64,000 nt of DNA from Pseudoxanthomonas sp. 3HH-4 (lineage in GTDB: Bacteria > Pseudomonadota > Gammaproteobacteria > Xanthomonadales > Xanthomonadaceae), in NCBI RefSeq assembly GCF_006716465.1, contig NZ_VFPB01000006.1, forward strand, positions 62,001-126,000, written 5' to 3'. The position numbers and the translations under genes were made by a program. This document shows, in pieces, positions 36,874 through 45,212 of the stretch; the stretch's first letter is position 1, and each line of letters starts with the position of its first letter. The notes under the pieces are model-generated. The model was given only the letters and a program-made list of their open reading frames with translations. It did not search any database and was not told the DNA's origin.

Positions 36874-37269
36874 ATGCCCGGCAAGGCCCGCAAGTCCATC
36901 GGCGACCAGGAACTGGCGCTGCTCCAGCATCTGTCCGAACACGGCGAAGCCAGCGTCGGCGAAGTGGCCGCCGCCTTCGGCGAAGCCCGCGGCCTGGCGC
37001 GTTCCACCGTGCTGACCATGATGGAGCGCCTGCGCGCCAAGGCGTACCTGCGACGCCGGCAGATAGACGGTGTCTACCGCTACGCGCCGGTGGCGCAGTC
37101 CACCGACGTGATGCGCCATGCGGTCGGCAGCTTCGTCGAGAAGACGCTGCAGGGCTCGTTGTCGCCGTTCATGGCGTGGATGTCGCAGCGCACCGAGGTC
37201 AGCGACGACGAACTGGCCGAGCTGGAAGCGCTGGTGGCCACCCTGCAATCGAAGCGGAAGGAGGGCTGA
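36874..37269 (+). CDS. BlaI/MecI-family transcriptional repressor
   Basis: A winged-helix DNA-binding protein of 131 residues (SIGDQELALLQHL, STVLTMMERLRAKAYLRRR, GVYRYAPV) with a C-terminal dimerisation part. The family represses its own operon and is released by proteolysis triggered by the membrane peptidase encoded next door. The gene stands immediately after the 18-bp operator and one base before the M56 peptidase gene. Confidence 0.93.
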   Translation: MPGKARKSIGDQELALLQHLSEHGEASVGEVAAAFGEARGLARSTVLTMMERLRAKAYLRRRQIDGVYRYAPVAQSTDVMRHAVGSFVEKTLQGSLSPFMAWMSQRTEVSDDELAELEALVATLQSKRKEG

Positions 37270-37270
37270 G

Positions 37271-39133
37271 ATGGATCTCGTCGCGCTGGCCGATGGCCTG
37301 ATGTCCCGACTTCTTGCCGTCGGGCTGCAATCCCTGCTCCTCGCTGCCCTGGTCTGGGCCCTGTGCCGCTACCTGCCGCGACTCGACGCACGGACGCGCG
37401 CCTGGTTGTGGTGGCTGGTCGCCACGCAGATGGTGGTCGGCCTGGTCTGGCATGCGCCGGTGGCGCTACCGCTGCTGCCGGCCGAACCGGTCGCGGCACC
37501 CGTCGTGCTGGCGATGGCCGCGGAGGCATCGGCGTCCTCTGCCCCTGCGATGACGATCGCGCCGATGGCGACGACGCAGGCATCCAGGATCGACACGGGC
37601 GTGTTGCTGCTCGCCGCCTGGCTCGCGGGCGTCGCGGTGATGGTGGCGAACACATTGCGCCATGCGTGGCGCCTGCGTGGGCAGATCGCACGCGCGCACC
37701 CGTGCCAGGACCGCCGTGTCCGGGCGGTGTACGACGCGCTGGTGCGCCGGCTCGACATCGCACCCGCTCCCGCACTGCGCGTGAGCGCCGAGATCGACTC
37801 GCCGCTGCTGGCCCGGCCATGGCGTCCCGTGTTGATGCTGCCCGCGGCCAGCGTCGCCGCCATGAGCGACGACGATCTGCACATGGCCCTGCACCACGAA
37901 CTGGCGCACCTGCAGCGGCGTGATCTCTGGTTGGCCTGGATGCCGGCGCTTGCGCAGCACCTGTTCTTCTTCCACCCGGTCGCGCATCTGGCCGCGCGCG
38001 AATACGCGTTCGCACGTGAAGTGGCGTGCGATGCCGCCGTGCTCGCGGACGAACACCATGCCGCACACGACTACGGACGCCTGCTGGTGAAGCTCGGCGT
38101 CTCCACCGCTCCATCGCCCGCGTTGGCGGGTGCCTCCCCCACCTTCCGCATCCTCAAGAGGAGACTGCTGATGTTGCAGCACACCGCTTCGCCCCTGCGC
38201 GCCAGCGCGCTGACCCTGACCCTCGGCCTGGTGCTGCTGGGCGTGGTGCCTTATCGCGTGATCGCCAGCAGCGCGCCGGTCGCCCCGCGGGCGCCCATCG
38301 CACCTGCACCGGTGGCTGCACCCGCCGCTGCGCCGCAGGCCGATCCGGTCGTCGCGCCCACGCCGGTGGCGACGCCGCAGCCGGTCCTCGTTGCTTCCGC
38401 GGCTGACATGCCTGCACCGCCCGCACCTCCCGCGCAGCCCAAGGTTGCACCCCCTTCGCCGCCCACGCCGCCTGCACTCCCGCCGAAGCCGAAGGTCACA
38501 GCACCGTCGCCCCCCCCGCCGCCGGCATCGCCGCGCCGTGTCACCGGCACGTGGAGCATCGGCGATTCGCGCGGCGGCGACGCCTACGTACTGATCGATG
38601 GCGACGACGTGACGATGGCCGGCCACAGCGACGACATCCGCACGGCCCAACGCCTGAAGCAGAGCGGTGCGCCTGTGCTGTGGGTGCGCCAGGACGGCAA
38701 GCAGTACGTCGTACGCGATGCCGCGACGCTGCAGCGCGTGAAGGCGGCGCACCTCCCGGTCCAGCAACTGGGCGAGCAGCAGGGCAAGCTGGGCGAACAA
38801 CAGGGTGCGCTGGGCGAGCGTCAGGGCAATCTGGGCGCCAAGCAGGGCGAACTGGGCGTGAAGATGGCCGCCATCGCCAGCGAACAAGCCGCCGCCGCGA
38901 TGCAGGGCGCCGATGCGCGGCAAGCGGCGATTGATCGCCGCATGGATGCGCTGGCGGACCAACAGGAGCAGCTGGCGCGCCAGCAGGAAGCCCTGGCCCG
39001 TCAGCAGGAGCCGCTCGCGCGCCAGCAGGAGGCGCTGAGCCGCAAGCAGATGGCCGCGAGCGACAAGCTGCAGCGCGATGTCGCGCGCCTGTTGGACGAT
39101 GCGATCCGCAGCGGCAAGGCGCAACAGCTTTGA
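37271..39133 (+). CDS. BlaR1-like M56 membrane metallopeptidase with Gln-rich heptad repeat tail
   Basis: The 620-residue product has N-terminal membrane helices (LLLAALVWALC, WLWWLVATQMVVG, LLLAAWLAGVAVMV), the gluzincin motif HELAH at 209-213, and a helix near 340. After a long Pro/Ala linker (about 355-455) there is a small beta domain (TGTWSIGDSRGGDAYVLIDGD). The tail has two repeat blocks: a seven-residue unit of LGEQQGK type repeated five times near 497-530, and a QQE(A/P)LAR unit near 570-600. It lacks the penicillin-binding sensor of BlaR1, so it senses something else. The tail is likely a coiled coil. Confidence 0.88.
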   Translation: MDLVALADGLMSRLLAVGLQSLLLAALVWALCRYLPRLDARTRAWLWWLVATQMVVGLVWHAPVALPLLPAEPVAAPVVLAMAAEASASSAPAMTIAPMATTQASRIDTGVLLLAAWLAGVAVMVANTLRHAWRLRGQIARAHPCQDRRVRAVYDALVRRLDIAPAPALRVSAEIDSPLLARPWRPVLMLPAASVAAMSDDDLHMALHHELAHLQRRDLWLAWMPALAQHLFFFHPVAHLAAREYAFAREVACDAAVLADEHHAAHDYGRLLVKLGVSTAPSPALAGASPTFRILKRRLLMLQHTASPLRASALTLTLGLVLLGVVPYRVIASSAPVAPRAPIAPAPVAAPAAAPQADPVVAPTPVATPQPVLVASAADMPAPPAPPAQPKVAPPSPPTPPALPPKPKVTAPSPPPPPASPRRVTGTWSIGDSRGGDAYVLIDGDDVTMAGHSDDIRTAQRLKQSGAPVLWVRQDGKQYVVRDAATLQRVKAAHLPVQQLGEQQGKLGEQQGALGERQGNLGAKQGELGVKMAAIASEQAAAAMQGADARQAAIDRRMDALADQQEQLARQQEALARQQEPLARQQEALSRKQMAASDKLQRDVARLLDDAIRSGKAQQL

Positions 39134-39146
39134 CGCAGATCGTGGG

Positions 39147-39164
39147 GCCGGGCTTCTGCCCGGC
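39147..39164 (+). terminator. Hairpin after the M56 peptidase gene
   Basis: GCCGGGC (39147-39153) pairs with GCCCGGC (39158-39164) around TTCT, 14 bases after the stop. There is no U-tract, so termination strength is doubtful. Confidence 0.35.
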
Positions 39165-39194
39165 GCCTGCTTGGGGTGGGCTCCAGCAGAGGTG

Positions 39195-39219
39195 CGGTCG
39201 GGGCTGAAGCCCCTCCTAC
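39195..39219 (-). repeat. REP element (minus orientation)
   Basis: A 25-base unit that on the minus strand opens with GTAGGAG and contains the hairpin GGGGCTTCAGCCCC. The stop codon of the DUF4031 gene (TAG in GTAGGAG, 39218-39216) lies inside it. It matches four other copies in the window. Confidence 0.75.
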
Positions 39220-39515
39220 AGGGAGCGTTCGCCGTCTGCCGCGCCGCTCCATTGCGAACGCGCGAGACGGATGATCGCGCGGACCTGATCGCGGTCGCGG
39301 TGCCGTGAAATTGCCACGGCACCTTGTTCCAGCGCCTGTGCGCGCAACTCCTCGGTCAGGTCGTAGTGCGCCCCGCTGCGCTTGTCCTGGAAGGCGCGGC
39401 GCGGAATGCCCAGCCGTGCCGCCATGGCGTGGAGTTCGTCCAGCGTGTCGGCCATCATGTGTGCCCAACGACGACCGCGCCACAGGGTGACGGCGTCATC
39501 CACGTAGACGCTCAT
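39216..39515 (-). CDS. DUF4031 family protein
   Basis: The 99-residue product opens MSVYVDDAVTLWRGRRWAHM, the characteristic start of DUF4031 proteins, and includes HAMAARLGIPRRAFQ. It overlaps the DUF3037 gene by four bases (ATGA type) and its stop codon is donated by a REP element. The function is unknown; it is the last of a three-gene unit. Confidence 0.85.
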   Translation of the reverse strand: MSVYVDDAVTLWRGRRWAHMMADTLDELHAMAARLGIPRRAFQDKRSGAHYDLTEELRAQALEQGAVAISRHRDRDQVRAIIRLARSQWSGAADGERSL

Positions 39516-39919
39516 CGCGGCGCGGTCGCCTTCGGCGGCCGCACCATGCGATCCATCAGATGCTCCAGCGTTGCAGGAAGATCACCGCAACGACCCATAT
39601 GCACCGATGAGGTCTGGATGATCGAACTCCGTTTCGCCGTGAGCCAGTGGAAGCGGGCGCGCGCCGGCAGCAGTCCGATCGGCGCGGCCGCTTCGCCACC
39701 GCGGCAGATGGCGGGGATGGTGTCCAGGTGGCGGCGCAGCGATTCGATGTCCAGCGTGGGGTCGAGGGCCTGCAGGCGGGCTTCGTCCACTTCGATGCGC
39801 GCTTCCAGGAATCCCGCGCGTTCGCACGACAGGATGACGCCGACGTTGACGAACTCTTCGCGCTCGACGCGCGGTACCACGCGGATCACCGCATAGTCGT
39901 AAGTGTCATGCGCGCGCAT
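39512..39919 (-). CDS. DUF3037 family protein
   Basis: The 135-residue product starts at the ATG 39919 (MRAHDTYDYAVIRVVP) inside the end of the HipA-like gene, with which it overlaps by 14 bases. The segments EEFVNVGVILSCERAGFLEAR and AICRGG are typical of DUF3037. The family is repeatedly found next to HipA-like kinases, so a shared system is likely. Biochemistry unknown. Confidence 0.85.
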   Translation of the reverse strand: MRAHDTYDYAVIRVVPRVEREEFVNVGVILSCERAGFLEARIEVDEARLQALDPTLDIESLRRHLDTIPAICRGGEAAAPIGLLPARARFHWLTAKRSSIIQTSSVHMGRCGDLPATLEHLMDRMVRPPKATAPR

Positions 39920-40679
39920 GGATCGCCCCCTGCACGAACGCGTCACGCTGTGCCAGACGTCGGATCAGGTAGTCGGTGTAGGCCGCGCGCTGTGCTGGCG
40001 GATCGCCGAAGCTGTCCGGTCCCTGCAGCCAGGCGTCGGGGATCTCGGCAACGATCCCCGCCATCACGGCATCCGGCAGGTGCGCCGCCATGGCCGCATC
40101 GATGTCCTCCAGGCGCGAGGCCCAGCGCAGCAGCACGTGATCGCGGATCAGCGGGAACGGCTTGCCGGCGCCGGACACGTCGCCGTCCCAGCCGTGGTGG
40201 AAGTACAGCGATGCCCCGTGGTCGATCAGGTACAGCCGCCGATGCCACATCAGCAGGTTGGTGTTGCGTGCCGTGCGGTCGACGTTGCTGATGAAGGCAT
40301 CGAACCACACGATCCGCGAGGCGAGGTCCGCATCCGGTTGTTCGGCCACGGGATCGAAATTCACCGCGCCGGGCAGGTAGTCCATGGCCAGGTTGAGTCC
40401 GGCGCTGGCCTTGATCAGGTCCTGTATCTCCGGGTCGCCTTCGGTGCGCGCCAGGTCGGCATCCAGTTCCATCAGTGCCAGGTCCGGCATCGGCAAATGC
40501 AGCGCTTTCGCCAGGCTGCCGGCGATCAGTTCGGCGACCAGCGCCTTGGGTCCCTGGCCGGCACCGCGGAACTTGAGCACGTAAAGGCCGTCGTCGTCGG
40601 CCTCGACCACGGCCGGCATCGAGCCGCCTTCGCGCAGCGGGGTGACATAACGGGTGGCGGTACGGAGGGGCAGCGTCAT
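39906..40679 (-). CDS. HipA-family kinase-like protein
   Basis: The 257-residue product is shorter than HipA (440). The kinase core is seen: YVLKFRGAGQGPKALVAELIAG (nucleotide-binding region with Lys), IVWFDAFISNVDRTARNTNLL (catalytic loop with Asp and Asn), and LYLIDHGASLYFH (metal-binding IDHG, the DFG equivalent). It belongs to the stand-alone HipA-like group. The start at 40679 is the first that gives family sequence; TATCCT lies about nine bases upstream. It heads a three-gene overlapping unit with DUF3037 and DUF4031. No HipB-like antitoxin is present. Confidence 0.82.
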   Translation of the reverse strand: MTLPLRTATRYVTPLREGGSMPAVVEADDDGLYVLKFRGAGQGPKALVAELIAGSLAKALHLPMPDLALMELDADLARTEGDPEIQDLIKASAGLNLAMDYLPGAVNFDPVAEQPDADLASRIVWFDAFISNVDRTARNTNLLMWHRRLYLIDHGASLYFHHGWDGDVSGAGKPFPLIRDHVLLRWASRLEDIDAAMAAHLPDAVMAGIVAEIPDAWLQGPDSFGDPPAQRAAYTDYLIRRLAQRDAFVQGAIHARA

Positions 40680-40697
40680 CACGCCGCTAGGATACCC

Positions 40698-40723
40698 GTG
40701 TGGGAGGGGCTTCGGCCCCGACC
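40698..40723 (+). repeat. REP element (plus orientation)
   Basis: GTGTGGGAGGGGCTTCGG begins a unit with the hairpin GGGGCTTCGGCCCC, matching the window's REP consensus with G for A at the third base of the GTAGGAG tag. It lies between the divergently placed hipA-like gene and the end of the zntB-like gene. Confidence 0.65.
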
Positions 40724-40845
40724 GCAGAAACCCGGGCTCCGTGGAACTCTGCCCATCGATGCAGCGCGTGCCGGACATTGCGCCGGACATGCTTCATCGT
40801 GTCGGGTGGCGTGCGTGTCGGGGCTTGGGGTCCTCCCGCGCGTGC

Positions 40846-41901
40846 TCAGGTCGAACGCGCCACGCCCATGCGCCGCAGCATCAGATAGACCGCCACGCTG
40901 GAGGCCGCGCCGAGCAACAGCGCGAACACAAGGCCATGCGTCCCGTGCGCGAACGGCAGGCCCGGCAGGTTCATGCCGAAGATGCCGGCCACCAGGCTGG
41001 GCGGCAGCAGCAAGGCCGTGATCATCGAGAGCACGTAGAGATGGCGGTTGGTGCGTTCCGCCAGCTTCGCGGCCACTTCGTCCTGCAACAGGCGCGCGCG
41101 TTCCTGCAGCGTGCCTACATCGCCATCGAGGTCATCGAAGCGCTGGTTGAGGCGCGAGACGGCGGAAAGAAGTTCGTGCTCGGCATCGGCGGGATGGCGC
41201 TGCTCGAACTGCTTGAGCACGCGCCGCATGGCGGTGAGCGGGCGGTGCAGGCGGACTGTCTGGTGGCGCAGCTGCGCCAGGTCACGGCGTTCTTCGCCGA
41301 TGCTGTCGGCCAGCACGCGGTCCTCGATCCGGTCCAGTCGCACGGAAAGGCTGTCGCTGCTGCGCTCCACCGTGTCGGCGAAATGGTCGGCGATCACTTC
41401 CAGCAACCGCACCGGGGAACCGGCGCGCATGTCGCCCGCCATGCCGCGGCGTGCCGCCTCGACCGAGCGCAGTGCCTGCCGCCGTGCGGTGACCAGCAGG
41501 CCGGGCGTCGCGGCGAAGTGCAGCCAACCGATGCCGTCATCGCCACGCAGCTGGCCTTCGGCCGCGAGGTCGACGCCACGCTGGTGCACCCAGTCGACGA
41601 ATACGCCGTGCGCGGCATCGTCTTCCAGTTGCAGGTTGACATGGGTGTCGGGCGACACCAATGCGGTGCGCGCGTCGTCCGGGATCGGCAGCATCGCGAC
41701 CACCTGCGCGCTGCGAGCATCGCTCAGGTCCAGGTGCAGCCAGTGCCAGCCATCCGCGAAGGCATCCAGCGCGGATGGCCCGCACTTCGCCGCATCCAGT
41801 ATCCGTGCCCGGCCTTCGGCATCGAAACGATAGAGCCAGAGCGCGGCGGGCAGTCCGGCAAATGGCGATGCAGGCGCTTCGGGATCGGCGGACAGCGGCA
41901 T
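40846..41901 (-). CDS. CorA-superfamily zinc/magnesium transporter, ZntB-like
   Basis: The 351-residue product has a large N-terminal cytoplasmic funnel domain and two C-terminal membrane helices. The first holds the GMN signature (VAGIFGMNLPGLPF). Long helices (TLQERARLLQDEVAAKLAERTN) precede the pore. The loop after GMN reads LPGLPF, as in ZntB-type members, rather than the PEF-type of classical CorA. The ATG at 41901 is chosen; a GTG three codons earlier is possible. Likely zinc efflux or uptake; metal not determinable. Confidence 0.88.
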   Translation of the reverse strand: MPLSADPEAPASPFAGLPAALWLYRFDAEGRARILDAAKCGPSALDAFADGWHWLHLDLSDARSAQVVAMLPIPDDARTALVSPDTHVNLQLEDDAAHGVFVDWVHQRGVDLAAEGQLRGDDGIGWLHFAATPGLLVTARRQALRSVEAARRGMAGDMRAGSPVRLLEVIADHFADTVERSSDSLSVRLDRIEDRVLADSIGEERRDLAQLRHQTVRLHRPLTAMRRVLKQFEQRHPADAEHELLSAVSRLNQRFDDLDGDVGTLQERARLLQDEVAAKLAERTNRHLYVLSMITALLLPPSLVAGIFGMNLPGLPFAHGTHGLVFALLLGAASSVAVYLMLRRMGVARST

Positions 41902-41990
41902 GTGTTGCACCCGTGCGGCAGCCGGGAGACGGTTGGGTGACGGTCAGGCTACCGCCGTCATGTGCCGGTCTCGTGACAGGCAGCAGGCGG

Positions 41991-42458
41991 CTATCCGGCG
42001 GGCAGCGCTTCCGCGCCGCCACGCTGCAGCAAGTCCGGGAACACCTCGCCATTGGGCGTGAACGCCAGCGACGCCGAATTCAGGCAGTGGCGCTCGCCGG
42101 TCGGCGGCGGGCCATCGGGAAACACATGGCCCAGGTGGCTGTGGCAGCGCGCGCAGACGATCTCGGTACGGACCATGCCGTAGCTGCTGTCGCGGATACG
42201 GCCGACATGCGCTTCGTCCACGGGCTGGAAGAAGCTCGGCCAGCCGGTGCCGGAGTCGAACTTCGCGCTGGAGCGGAACAACGGCAGCCCGCAAAGCCGG
42301 CAGGTGTAGACGCCGTCCTGCTTGTTGTCGAGGAAGACGCCGCAGAACGGCGCCTCGGTCCCATGGTTCAGCAGCACGCGGCGTTCCTCATCGCTCAGGT
42401 TGGCCATCAGGCGCTCGCGTTGCACGTCGGTAGGGGGCGACAGGTCGAAGGTCGTCAT
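41991..42458 (-). CDS. msrB: Peptide-methionine (R)-S-oxide reductase MsrB
   Basis: The 155-residue product repairs oxidised methionine. Zn-binding cysteine pairs CRLC and CARC and the catalytic cysteine in [11 protein letters not shown] are present, with [11 protein letters not shown] typical of the family. GGAG lies eight bases before the ATG at 42458. It is followed downstream by the zntB-like gene on the same strand. Confidence 0.96.
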   Translation of the reverse strand: MTTFDLSPPTDVQRERLMANLSDEERRVLLNHGTEAPFCGVFLDNKQDGVYTCRLCGLPLFRSSAKFDSGTGWPSFFQPVDEAHVGRIRDSSYGMVRTEIVCARCHSHLGHVFPDGPPPTGERHCLNSASLAFTPNGEVFPDLLQRGGAEALPAG

Positions 42459-42590
42459 GATCGGAACTCCGCGGGAAGATGGCCACGATATGGTGCCGCC
42501 ATCGGCGCGCTGCAAGCCTGGGCCGCCCTCCGATCCGCTCCAAGGGGAACTCTCGCCGTGCCGCTTCGGCGGTCGAGGGGTGGGCAGGGA

Positions 42591-43163
42591 TCAGGGCGTG
42601 GACGTGACGGCCTGGCCGTTCCGGAACTCCTTGCGCAACCAGTCGTCGATCAGCCGCTTTTCGTAACGCAGGGTGTCGTTGTTGCTGAGGTTGGGCCCCA
42701 TCAGGAACCCGTGATCAACCAGCTTGCGCTCGCCTTCGGCGATCACCTGGCCATCCGGCCCCTTGACGCTGAAGTTCAGCGCGATACGTGGCGGGTAGAT
42801 GTCCTTGACGATGCGGATATCGTTCATGGCGGATCGCGCGGATGGCTCGTAGCGGCCCGCACGGTCGATGTCGGTGATCACGATGTCCAGGGTCTGGCCA
42901 CGGGCGAGCTGCTGGCCGGCTTCATCGCGGAGGTACTTTGCCAGGTCGGTGACCCAGGTGCCGCGCTCCGATTCCCAGCGGCTGCCGCTGTATTTGATTT
43001 CGCTGAACTGTGCGGGATCGGTCCAGCTCACGCTGACTGCACCGCCTTCGGCCGGCAGGCTGCGCGGAATGTCGGGGTCGGTGACGTTCTTCTGGCGTGC
43101 CATGCCGGGCAAGGCGGTCGCCAGCGCGACGATGGCGGTGAGCAACAGGGCAGGCGTCTTCAT
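42591..43163 (-). CDS. DUF3016 family exported protein
   Basis: The 190-residue product has a signal peptide (LLLTAIVALATALPGMA). The mature part, with VSVSWTDPAQFSEIKYSG, LDIVITDIDRAGRYEP and MNDIRIVKDIYPPRIALNF, matches DUF3016 proteins of gammaproteobacteria. A periplasmic location is expected; function unknown. It lies between msrB and an AraC regulator on the same strand, with its own spacing on both sides. Confidence 0.85.
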   Translation of the reverse strand: MKTPALLLTAIVALATALPGMARQKNVTDPDIPRSLPAEGGAVSVSWTDPAQFSEIKYSGSRWESERGTWVTDLAKYLRDEAGQQLARGQTLDIVITDIDRAGRYEPSARSAMNDIRIVKDIYPPRIALNFSVKGPDGQVIAEGERKLVDHGFLMGPNLSNNDTLRYEKRLIDDWLRKEFRNGQAVTSTP

Positions 43164-43271
43164 GGCCGTTCCTCGGTAGGTGTCACATTTGAGTGTGCGC
43201 CTGCTCCGCGGGCGCGGCAACGTCGAGACCGGGTCTGCAAAGGCGGCGTTCAGCCCCTGTTTCCGCACCCG

Positions 43272-44180
43272 TCAGAGGTTGCGCAGGCGCTCCACGTCGC
43301 GGACCGGCGGCGCGCCGAACATGCGGCTGTACTCGCGGCTGAACTGCGAAGGGCTTTCGTAGCCCACGCGATGGCCGGCGCTGGCGGCGTCCAGCACTTC
43401 GCTGAGCATCAGCCGCCGGGCTTCCTGCAACCGCAACTGCTTCTGGTACTGCAGCGGGCTCATTGCGGTGACCGCCTTGAAGTGGTGGTGCAGCGCCGAG
43501 GCGCTCATGTGCACCTCGCGGGCGATATGGTCGATACGCAGCGGCTTGGCATAGTGCTCGCGCAGCCAATGGATGGCCTTTGCCACGCGCTGGCCCTGGC
43601 TGTCGGCGATGCCGATGTGGCGCAGCATCGCGCCCTGCGGACTGCACAGCACGCGGTAGAGGATCTCGCGTTCGATCAACGGCGCCAGCAGTGGAATGTC
43701 GTGCGGCGCATCGAGCAGCTTCACCAGCCGGATCGCGGCGTCCAGCATCTCCACGCTGCTGGGCTGCAGGAACAGGCCGCGCGAGGGCGGTGGCAGCGGC
43801 GCTTTCGCCGATTCGGCTTCAGTAACCATCTCGGCGATGGTGGCGACGGAGAGTTTCAGCACCAGGCACAGATAGGGAGCCTCGGCGGAGGCTTCCGTCA
43901 CCTGGCCGGTCACCGGCAGGTCGACCGACGCCACCACGAAGCGGCTGGCGTCGTACTCGTAAACCTCGTCGGCGAGGATCGCGCGCTTGGCGCCCTGCAC
44001 GATCAGGCACAGGGCGGCTTCCTGCACGCCGCGCGATGGCAGCGCCATCGGGGCACTGAGCCGCGAAAAGTTCAGCGCCGGGATCGCGGTGGTGTGGAAA
44101 CCGTCCGCGCCGGTGGATCGTTCAATCAGCTCCGCCAATGCGCGGACGCGCTCATCGAGGGGAAGGGGGGTGTCGGGCAT
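43272..44180 (-). CDS. AraC-family transcriptional regulator
   Basis: The 302-residue product has an N-terminal AraC-type ligand domain of the PF06719 kind (ALCLIVQGAKRAILADEVYEYD) and a C-terminal double helix-turn-helix (IDHIAREVHMSASALHHHF and AGHRVGYESPSQFSREYSRMFG). It is divergent from an SDR gene and an aldo/keto reductase gene 196 bases away; regulators of this group commonly control adjacent oxidoreductases, so it probably regulates them. Confidence 0.93.
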   Translation of the reverse strand: MPDTPLPLDERVRALAELIERSTGADGFHTTAIPALNFSRLSAPMALPSRGVQEAALCLIVQGAKRAILADEVYEYDASRFVVASVDLPVTGQVTEASAEAPYLCLVLKLSVATIAEMVTEAESAKAPLPPPSRGLFLQPSSVEMLDAAIRLVKLLDAPHDIPLLAPLIEREILYRVLCSPQGAMLRHIGIADSQGQRVAKAIHWLREHYAKPLRIDHIAREVHMSASALHHHFKAVTAMSPLQYQKQLRLQEARRLMLSEVLDAASAGHRVGYESPSQFSREYSRMFGAPPVRDVERLRNL

Positions 44181-44376
44181 GGGAACGCCTGCGGGACGGG
44201 CATGGGGGATGGAAGGAGTCTACGCAGCGTGCGGGGGGATGGAATGGGGGGAGGACGGTAGTCGCAGGATCAGGCAAGGATCGCGTAGGAACCGGATATC
44301 GACGCCGCGGTCGTCGCGACCAGACTGCGCTCCGTCCCGGCGCAGCCCGCGCCGTGCTACCCCAACGAGGTGTCCC

Positions 44377-45111
44377 ATGTCCGGAATCGAAGGAAAAGTC
44401 ATCGCCATCACCGGCGCCAGCAGTGGCATCGGCGAAGACGCCGCGCGTGAACTCGCGCGCCGTGGCGCCCGCGTCGTCCTCGGCGCCCGCCGTACCGACC
44501 GGCTCCAACAGCTGGTCGCCGGCATCGAAGCGGCAGGCGGCACAGCCCGTCAGCGAGCGCTCGACGTCACCCGCCTGGACGACATGCAGGCGTTCGTCGA
44601 ATTCGCCACGGCGGAATTCGGCCGCCTCGACGTGATCGTCAACAATGCCGGCGTCATGCCGCTGTCGCCGCTGGCCGCGCTGAAGATCGATGAATGGAAC
44701 CAGATGATCGACGTCAACATCCGCGGCGTGCTGCACGGCATCGCGGCGGCGTTGCCGGTCATGCAGATGCAGGGTGGCGGACAGATCATCAACATCGCCT
44801 CCACCGCGGGCCACCGCGTGTGGCCCAGTGCGTCGGTCTACTGCGCCACCAAGCACGCGGTGCTGGCCATCTCCGAAGGCCTGCGGCAGGAGCACGACAA
44901 CCTGCGCGTCACGGTGGTGTCGCCGGGCGTGACCACCAGCGAACTGGCCGAAACTACCAGCGATGCCGGTATCAGGGCGTGGCTGGAAGACTTCCGCCAG
45001 GTCGCGATTCCCGCCGAGGCCATCGCACGCGCCATCGCCTACGCGGTGGAGCAGCCCGACGACGTGGACGTCAGCGAGATCATCGTGCGCCCGGCGGCCA
45101 GCCCCAACTGA
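44377..45111 (+). CDS. Short-chain dehydrogenase/reductase
   Basis: NAD(P)-dependent oxidoreductase of 244 residues. Classical SDR motifs: TGASSGIG near the N-terminus, NNAGV, the catalytic Ser (IASTAG) and YCATKH (Tyr-x3-Lys), and a PGVTTSEL segment. GAGG lies upstream of the ATG. It is the first of two oxidoreductase genes divergent from the AraC regulator. The substrate is unknown. Confidence 0.94.
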   Translation: MSGIEGKVIAITGASSGIGEDAARELARRGARVVLGARRTDRLQQLVAGIEAAGGTARQRALDVTRLDDMQAFVEFATAEFGRLDVIVNNAGVMPLSPLAALKIDEWNQMIDVNIRGVLHGIAAALPVMQMQGGGQIINIASTAGHRVWPSASVYCATKHAVLAISEGLRQEHDNLRVTVVSPGVTTSELAETTSDAGIRAWLEDFRQVAIPAEAIARAIAYAVEQPDDVDVSEIIVRPAASPN

Positions 45112-45167
45112 GTTTTCGCCGGCGGGCAACGGAGTTTTCCACCGTCAGGGGTTGCCGCTGTCGTGGC

Positions 45168-45193
45168 GGGGGAGTGCAATGGCGCACTCCCCC
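45168..45193 (+). terminator. Ten-base-pair hairpin between SDR and AKR genes
   Basis: GGGGGAGTGC (45168-45177) pairs perfectly with GCACTCCCCC (45184-45193). It lies 20 bases before the AKR start and has no U-tract. It may attenuate read-through or shield the AKR start. Confidence 0.4.
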
Positions 45194-45212
45194 GCTTCTG
45201 GAGCATCCGCTC

